Assembly: GCA_954871525.1 (NCBI GenBank)
Contig: OX940863.1
Span: forward strand, 23,448,001 to 23,512,000
DNA: 64,000 nucleotides
Direction of reading: 5' to 3'
Source of the DNA: Parietaria judaica
Lineage: Eukaryota; Streptophyta; Magnoliopsida; Rosales; Urticaceae
The notes below the pieces were generated by a model that saw only the letters and a list, made by a program, of their open reading frames with translations, was not told the DNA's origin and searched no databases. Both the position numbers and the translations under genes were made by a program. This document shows positions 57,580-64,000 of the stretch, in pieces (the stretch's first letter is position 1; each line of letters begins with the position of its first letter).

Positions 57580-58967
57580 TGATATAAAGCATACCCTAGA
57601 ATAATGCAGCTATCAGTGAAGAAGAAAAGCGGAGCATCATTTGTGAAGATCAACCCCTTCAGAAACGGTACGGCTCCGAGAACCATGGCGAGAATCTGAG
57701 ACAAGCATGAAAATGAATAATTATTCAGACTAAGAGCAATTTAAATTTAATCATCACAAGGCAAATATTTTCTGATTAATCAATCAAACTTACCGAAGCT
57801 ATGATCGGCGGCTGAAGAATCTGTTTGAGCTTCAATTTGTCGTAAAGAAACACAACTAGCTCTCCAAACTGCAAGAATTGCATAAGAAATTAACGATTGA
57901 TTCTTTGTTCTTAAAAAGACGTGTGTAAAGAAGTGTTCGATATAGTCCTTACCTTCGATCTTTTCGAAACGATGGTTTTATCTTGTTCCGTCTCCTCATG
58001 TGTAAGCAGCGGAATTTGCTCGGGTTTACTATCTTGCTCCGGGGCTTTTAAAGGAAGAGCTCCTTCCTCGTCATAGAATCCTTCCGGTGGCGGAGCCAAC
58101 ATTTGAAACACGTAAGTGTAGAGAATAATTGCACCAACCTGTTTGACATAATTCCAATTTTAAAAAATAATATATGATTGAGATAAAATTGACTTGGTGC
58201 AAATGCTTAGAGCTTACCCACTGGCCGAAGGAAATATAAGCCGTCCCGGACTTGCTACATGTGTCGGAATCCCCGAATGGGTTGTTTTTGTCTCTGCATA
58301 AAGCGGCGATCAAGACAAGAGGTACATTGCCGATGTTTCCTGAGAAAAAGAATTGCAGGGAACGATTCAGATTACGATCTTAAAATGCATATAAGTCAAT
58401 CTGAAGTCGTAGTGATTTGACCGTCTTACCAATTCCAATCTCTATGATTGTGAATTTAAAGAACGCTTTAGGAGGACGAACAAGGCACGCCACAATGAAG
58501 CCGATTATCGAGCCTGATATTGAACCGAGAACGACATTCATAGGAATAAACCACCTGCAAAACATAAACACCAATCAGTGATTTCCTAAAACAAATATAT
58601 GATTACAAACAACAGTATTGAACTCTTACCATTGCAGCATTTTCTCTAAGGTGATGGCTTGTCCTAGTTCAGAGAAGATCAAACATGGAAGCAAAAGCGA
58701 AAAGACCAGCTTCAAGACGAGGAAATCAAAGGTGAGTTCCGAAATCACAAAATCAAAAACCCAAAAAATCGCACAAACAGTACTAACCCCATTCAAGAGC
58801 TTCCTTCCATTGGCGGGCAAGATGTTAACGTACTTCGACGCCATGAGAAACCCCAAGAAGCAAACCACAAAGACCTTCGCAATGGGCAAAACCGCGATTT
58901 TGATAGAATCCATCAAGGATTCGCCGCCCACCTGACCGCCCATCACCACGGACATGACCCTATCCAT
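56492..58967 (-). CDS. PILS: PILS (PIN-LIKES) auxin carrier
   Basis: Ten exons: 58967-58788, 58709-58630, 58554-58430, 58339-58218, 58138-57953, 57868-57794, 57695-57595, 57032-56980, 56890-56702 and 56613-56492. All are GT-AG with continuous frame, giving 410 residues, the usual length of the family. The N-terminus MDRVMSVV leads into VLPIAKVFVVCFLGFLMASK, and LLLPCLIFSELGQAIT follows; these are typical of PILS. Five N-terminal and five C-terminal helices flank a short acidic loop (EQDSKPEQIPLLTHEE). Later motifs include FFFTDSCIILG, AMIPCILLALGGNL and PPVGLGIV. PILS proteins sit in the ER membrane and take up auxin from the cytosol, lowering nuclear auxin signalling. The paralogue number cannot be assigned by eye. 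Intron 1 is 78 bp with no in-frame stop. Confidence 0.93.
57216..57396. mobile_element. Small MITE-like element in intron 7 of PILS
   Basis: The left end TTTTGACAAAATTACCCC and the right end in reverse complement CTTGACAAAATAACCCTCC form inverted repeats around an AT-rich ~140-bp core. The splice sites are not affected. Confidence 0.55.
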
Positions 58968-59800
58968 CCTCGAATTCTCCCCGCTCTTCAACCGGAGAAT
59001 CAACTGCTCCTAAACGCCGCCGTTTTTAATCACTTCCCGGGTCAGACGCAAAAACAGACCCTGAATTCATACACAATATTATTAAGTATTAACAACCCTT
59101 TATTTGAAAATTGGAATAAGTTATCACTGAATTTTCCCTGAATTCATCAAATCAACTGACCAAAGCCTCATACAACATAACGAATCATATACCAGCCTGA
59201 GACCATAAACGATATATATAATACATATATAAACGTAATATCTTGAATCTGCAACAGAATTTGAAAAATTCCACGAACTTAACGCTAAAAACGAAGCGAA
59301 TTCTTCAGCGACGTGACAAAACAAAACAAAACAAAACAAAATCAGATAGCCAAACAGAGTCCAAAACATAATCACAGAATCTACTTCAAAAAAAAAAACA
59401 TAATAGCTTGAATCCGCAACAGAATACGCCGATTTCCGCGAATCTCAAAGCCAAAAGATGACTCAGATTCTTTCCGAAGAGCACGGAAAGCTAGAAGCAT
59501 TACCGTGAGGATGAGTGAAGCGCGGAAGAAACCGAAGCGAGTCAGAGAATCCTTGCGCTCCAAACCGGCGCGATCATGGAAGAAAAGCGAAGGGACTCCA
59601 ATGGCGCGAAGGAAGGAAGACGATGGAATCCGAAGAAAGTGTCTGTGCGAATAATGAATTCGCGTTCTTCGTCTTCCGTTACTTTCGTTTCTTCTGTTAT
59701 TACTTGTCACTCTACCATTCAACACCACCAATAACCTGAGAAAAAGAGCGAGGGCTTTCTCGTAATTTTGAGAGAATGTTTACGAATTGAAACCGCCCCT
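58968..59800 (-). other. PILS 5' leader and promoter region
   Basis: Upstream on the minus strand, GC-richer leader-like DNA lies at 58968-59060 and again at about 59450-59740, suggesting a leader intron between them. No other gene is supported; open frames here are unrelated to known proteins. Confidence 0.4.
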
Positions 59801-61441
59801 GTTGAAGTTATTTATAGGCTAATCCACCCCACTTTATCTTCCAAAACGACCCGCTATTTATCTTTAATTGCGATTCGGCCACAAACTCTTTGAATTCCGT
59901 ACGGGCGAAGCTTTCCTCGAAGGTCGCTTTTTGGCATTTAGTCCTTTTGCATTAGTTATTGACTATTATCTCCATATCTTTTTCTTTCTTTCTTTTTGTT
60001 TTGGTAATAAAGATTTGTGAAATATGAAATTTATTACTAGCGGCCCAGTCTATTTACTACATTATTATTATTATTATTTATTTTTATAATTTTTTTAACT
60101 TTTTTCTTTTCTATTTTTTAGTAGTGGTGAAATTTTAACAAACATTGCAATTTTGGAGTGTGAAAAAAAATGTAAATATTAAATACTTATATACCTATTA
60201 ACTAAATATTGATTATCTTTATGCATAAAAAAAATCATATCTAAATTCAGATTTGATTTATTTAGAAATTGTAATTAGCTTAAAACGTGTCAATGATTTA
60301 ATTGATATAATTCACATTATCGCCTTATCTCTAACATATTATTCAAGATAACTCGTAATAATTTTAGTAATTAAATCCTACATTGATAAATAAAAAGAAA
60401 ATCAAATCTAATGATTTCATCGATGACATTGAGGCAAATAACATAAACTTTTCGTTACTACTGATTCAATTCGCTCTTTCTATGGCAAAGTAATCTAAAA
60501 TAATTAATTAATTTTAAGTCTTTATCTTTATTTATTTTTTTGAAAATGGTGCGTGAGCTATAAATGTGTTTAATGAAATAATGAATTAATTATCTATTAA
60601 TCATCAAATTTCTTATAATACGTATTTCTCTTAAAAGGTATTAAATTCAAATATTTAATTAATGTAACATGAAAAAAGCAACATAATTTTCGAACAATGA
60701 TAATAAAGATAGTTCTATAACTTTGGAAATCAGTTCTCAACAGTTAAACTACTAATTAAGATCTGATTTAATATTTAAACTTAACATGCTGAATTATATA
60801 TGTATATATATATATATTATCTTTTGGTATACTCGTCGTGAGAGAATAAGATAATATGCTTAGAAACTTAGAATGGCACGATGGAATCATAATCCTCATA
60901 AACATAAAGATACTTAATTTATATGTTTAATAAATTTATAAATCATACTTGTATTTACGTAATATTTGACCAAAATAACCTTCGAGTCAAGTTAATTACA
61001 CAATTCAATTAGTATATTATAATACGCAATAATGCACAAACTTTTTTTTTTATTTTAGTTATGTACATAAATAATCTCACAATTATTCGACTAATATAAC
61101 AAACAAAATAAAAGAAATTTATTGCAAATAATGATGGCGTAGATAGAAATAAAGTGACTAGTGTCGCACAGTCACAGGTTGCACATAAAACAAAGAATTG
61201 AAGGGTAGTTTGAAGTTGAACATGACGTTCACTTGAAAAGTACACACCTTTCTATTAAAATAGACATTTTAATTTTAAAAAAAAAAATTGTACCAAATAC
61301 TCATTTTATTCCTAATGTATATGAGAAATATGTATTAAAAAAAAAAAAAAAAAAGCTATAGAAGTGCCTAAAGAGCAAATCAGTAGAAGTTCAATTTATT
61401 TCCTTACTTTATTTCCTTTCAAGTCAACTTTTGTTAAGTTA
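59801..61441. other. AT-rich spacer
   Basis: No gene, RNA gene or repeat boundary can be supported. Confidence 0.5.
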
Positions 61442-61459
61442 GAGAAACGGATACATTTT

Positions 61460-61671
61460 TTTTTTTTTGAATGGGGTGGCACTATCGGCCAAGGTTACAA
61501 TGCACTCTCGCATGACTTAGATATATTCAGTGTAAGAACAGGTGACACTATTAGCCAAGTTTACAATAATGTAAAGAGGGCACTCATTTTGAGTCCCATG
61601 AGGGTTTGAACCCATGACCTCTTGAATAGAGGAGTGGTGGAGTCACCACTTGGCCAAGCAAGCTTGGTTTT
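61460..61671 (-). mobile_element. tRNA-derived SINE with 18-bp TSD
   Basis: Read on the minus strand the element starts near 61671 with CCAAGCTTGCTTGGCCAAGTGGTGA, containing an A-box-like TGGCCAAGTGG. It has a B-box-like GGTTCAAACCC about 45 bp further on and ends in a poly-A tail next to 61460. GAGAAACGGATACATTTT is repeated exactly at 61442-61459 and 61672-61689. The tRNA-like promoter, A-tail and long target-site duplication are diagnostic of a SINE. It moves with LINE-encoded proteins. Confidence 0.88.
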
Positions 61672-61689
61672 GAGAAACGGATACATTTT

Positions 61690-62264
61690 AAATATTGAAT
61701 ATTGACGTTTTTGGTATCATATCATATATAAACATATACATGTCTCTAATGTAATAGATTTTAAGGAGATACTAGTGGAATTAGACATTAATAATATATT
61801 TTTTTTTATCTTCAATGAGTTACTATTGCCGCTAAAAAAATAAATTTGAGAATATGCTCTTGGATACTTTTGCCTACAAATATTCGAAAAAAAATATTTG
61901 ATGAAAATTATACATTTGATTGGATTTCAAAATAATAATAATAATACATTTTTATTAGCTTATCTAGTTTTCTTTTCTTTTCCTTTTTTTTTAATTCTTT
62001 CTTTTAATGGTAGACCATGTGCCATGTGACCCCAGTTGGACACATGGGACGATATAGTCCACTCGAATTTTGTTTTAAACATTCTTTACTATAAATTTTG
62101 GTACTTTTAAATCACGAAAATATTTTCATATATACATCACTCATTTGATTTGATGGACAAAAAGTGTAAACATTATGTGCAAACATATCCTTAATGTTTG
62201 CAATTGTTCTATTGCCATTTGCCATTTCAGCCCCTCTGGATTAATTTGCTATATATAATTAAGG
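61690..62264. other. AT-rich spacer
   Basis: Nothing recognisable. Confidence 0.5.
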
Positions 62265-62800
62265 GTTAATCTCGGTAAAAGTTTAATACTTTCAAAAAAA
62301 GACCAGCAAGTTTCAATTTTTTTTTTTTTGCCCGAATAAAGCTCCAATTCTTTGGGTTTGAATCCCTATTGGTACCTCCGTCAAATTTTTCGTCCTCCAC
62401 CGTTACTCATGCCACATCAAAATTTTGGTTTTGTAATCCAATTCTTTTCTTCTACCTGGATAAAGTTCCACGATCAAAGTTCTAATTCTCTGGTTTTGTC
62501 TCTCCATTTCACTTCTGTGAAAATTCTGAACCATAGATTATGCCGTTTCGGGGCTTGAAAAAGCAATTGTGCTCTCGTTTAAGTACATATCCCACTATTG
62601 TCTTTGATCGTCTAATTTTCCTCGGAAATGAGAACAAAAATTTATAACGGTGGCATGAGCAACGGTGGAGGATGGAAATATTGGCGGAGGTACCAATAAG
62701 GATTCAAAACCAAAGAATTGGAACTTTGTCCGGGCATAAAAAATTGAATTTATTGGTCCATTTTTTGAAAATATTGAAATTTTTGTAATTAAATAATAAT
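62265..62800. mobile_element. Foldback MITE-like element
   Basis: Inverted arms of about 130 bp or more. The left arm carries CCAATTCTTTGGGTTTGAATCC, GGTACCTCC and CCTCCACCGTTACTCATGCC. The right arm carries GGCATGAGCAACGGTGGAGG, GGAGGTACCAATAAGGATTC and CCAAAGAATTGG. The core is non-coding. Target-site duplication not resolved. Confidence 0.65.
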
Positions 62801-64000
62801 TATAGAAAGAGTCAATTAGTTTTAATGAACATCGAGATTATATGCTTTTTATGGTTTATCAACGAGAGGTTTTGGGTTATATATAGACTTAAATGTATTG
62901 AAAGTAAGAGCTTGGATTTACGTTGCACTTGTTAATTGCACCACAAAACATTGTAGTTGTCACTTAGGTTCTGTTTCTTTTTATTAAGATTAAGACGTCT
63001 GAATCTAAATGATAAGATAATCTGAATGAATAAAAATTAAATGTGTTTTTTTTTTAAGATCTGAATGCAGATCTGACTATATTTTTCTTGTGGAATCAAA
63101 ATTTTATTGTGCACTTAATAATATATACTGATTACTTTTAATAACAATATAAATCTAAATTTAAAATAATTTATTTAATAAAATCAAAATATTATATTTT
63201 TTGTAAAAACAATAATTGAAAATATTTTATAGTAGTAATAATTTATATTAACATATAAATATAATAAATTGAAAAACTTTGAAAAACTGTACACTATAAA
63301 AATTCTATCATCTATAAAATTATTTATGATAATTAATTGAATGCAAATTAATTTTAATGATTATTTTAATTTATTATATTAATAAATTTGTAAACATGTA
63401 AATAAAAACGTAAAAATATATAATCTTTTTTATATAAACTAATTGATATATTTGATAACTTTTAATTTCAAATTTTTAATAATTTTTTTATAATAATATA
63501 ATTTTCTATAAATTCGAAATTAATTTTTTTTAAAGAGTCAAAAGTATATCTTCCCACCTATCATTGGATTCATCTCGTCGTAAGCTTTCCAAAGGTATAT
63601 TATATGAGTCGATCCGATGCTCGGTTTAAGAGTTATGGAGTTTTAAAGTTTTAAGGAGGAGAGAGAAAAATAAATTTGAAGACATATGAAGAGAAATATG
63701 AACGTGAGATGTCAAATGGTAGGTCTTAATAGATAAGACTTGAGTATAGATCTTACCGAATAAGTGACTATTCAGACCCAGTAAGAGTTTTTAAAATAAA
63801 AAAACAAATACACTTAATGTATCAAGATCTTACCCATTAAAATTAAGAGACTAATTAAGTGCAAACAAACACAACTTTAGTTCTTTTGGCTGTGAACCTC
63901 TTTAAATTTTTTTATAAATAATATTATAAAATAAAAATGGACGGTCTTAAATTTTTACAATTCTTATCATGTAAATTGTCGAAGACGGATTTATGCCCAA
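62801..64000. other. AT-rich spacer
   Basis: No gene or clear repeat seen up to the window end. Confidence 0.45.

Noticed and set aside
58618..58935. A plus-strand 105-codon frame over the PILS first exons
   Set aside because: It is antisense to well-supported PILS exons with no domain of its own.

Overview
This window is nuclear DNA from a flowering plant, most likely a eudicot. The evidence is long AT-rich spacers, GT-AG introns, plant-specific gene families (PILS auxin transport, DUF1191, a plant-type single-bromodomain protein) and a heavy load of plant transposons. The species cannot be named from the sequence alone.

Layout. 1-12.7 kb holds no gene I would defend. It contains a decayed LINE RNase H remnant, an old local duplication, a ~105-bp tandem array, a long palindromic element with a 10-bp target-site duplication, a hAT-like non-autonomous element and a repeat-rich TIR-type element. 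12.69-26.14 kb is one complete Ty3/Gypsy LTR retrotransposon of the Tat lineage. It has 1341/1342-bp LTRs that are almost identical, a TATAT duplication, gag-pol with a second RNase H, and a separate gene of at least three exons on the opposite strand between pol and the 3' LTR. 27.3-28.2 kb is a DUF1191 membrane-protein gene (minus). 28.2-32.5 kb is spacer with two more TIR-type elements. 32.55-38.72 kb is a nested insertion: a solo LTR (ATTAA duplication) split by a minus-strand, pol-less LTR element (GTGGT duplication) whose interior is made largely of minisatellites.

39.4-59.8 kb is the gene-rich part. It carries an RNFT1-like membrane RING ligase (+, 8 coding exons), a coiled-coil protein with a repeated acidic tail (-, 6 exons), a bromodomain protein (-, about 10 exons), a RING-H2 protein with a C-terminal membrane segment (+, one coding exon) and a PILS auxin carrier (-, 10 exons). 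The genes are transcribed independently and form no operon or obvious pathway. Two are likely E3 ubiquitin ligases and two (RNFT1-like, PILS) belong to ER-membrane families. 59.8-64 kb is AT-rich spacer with a clean SINE insertion and a foldback element.

All exon models were read by eye from splice consensus and reading-frame continuity. Those for the RNFT1-like, coiled-coil and PILS genes close perfectly in frame; the bromodomain model has one unresolved junction at an A15 tract.
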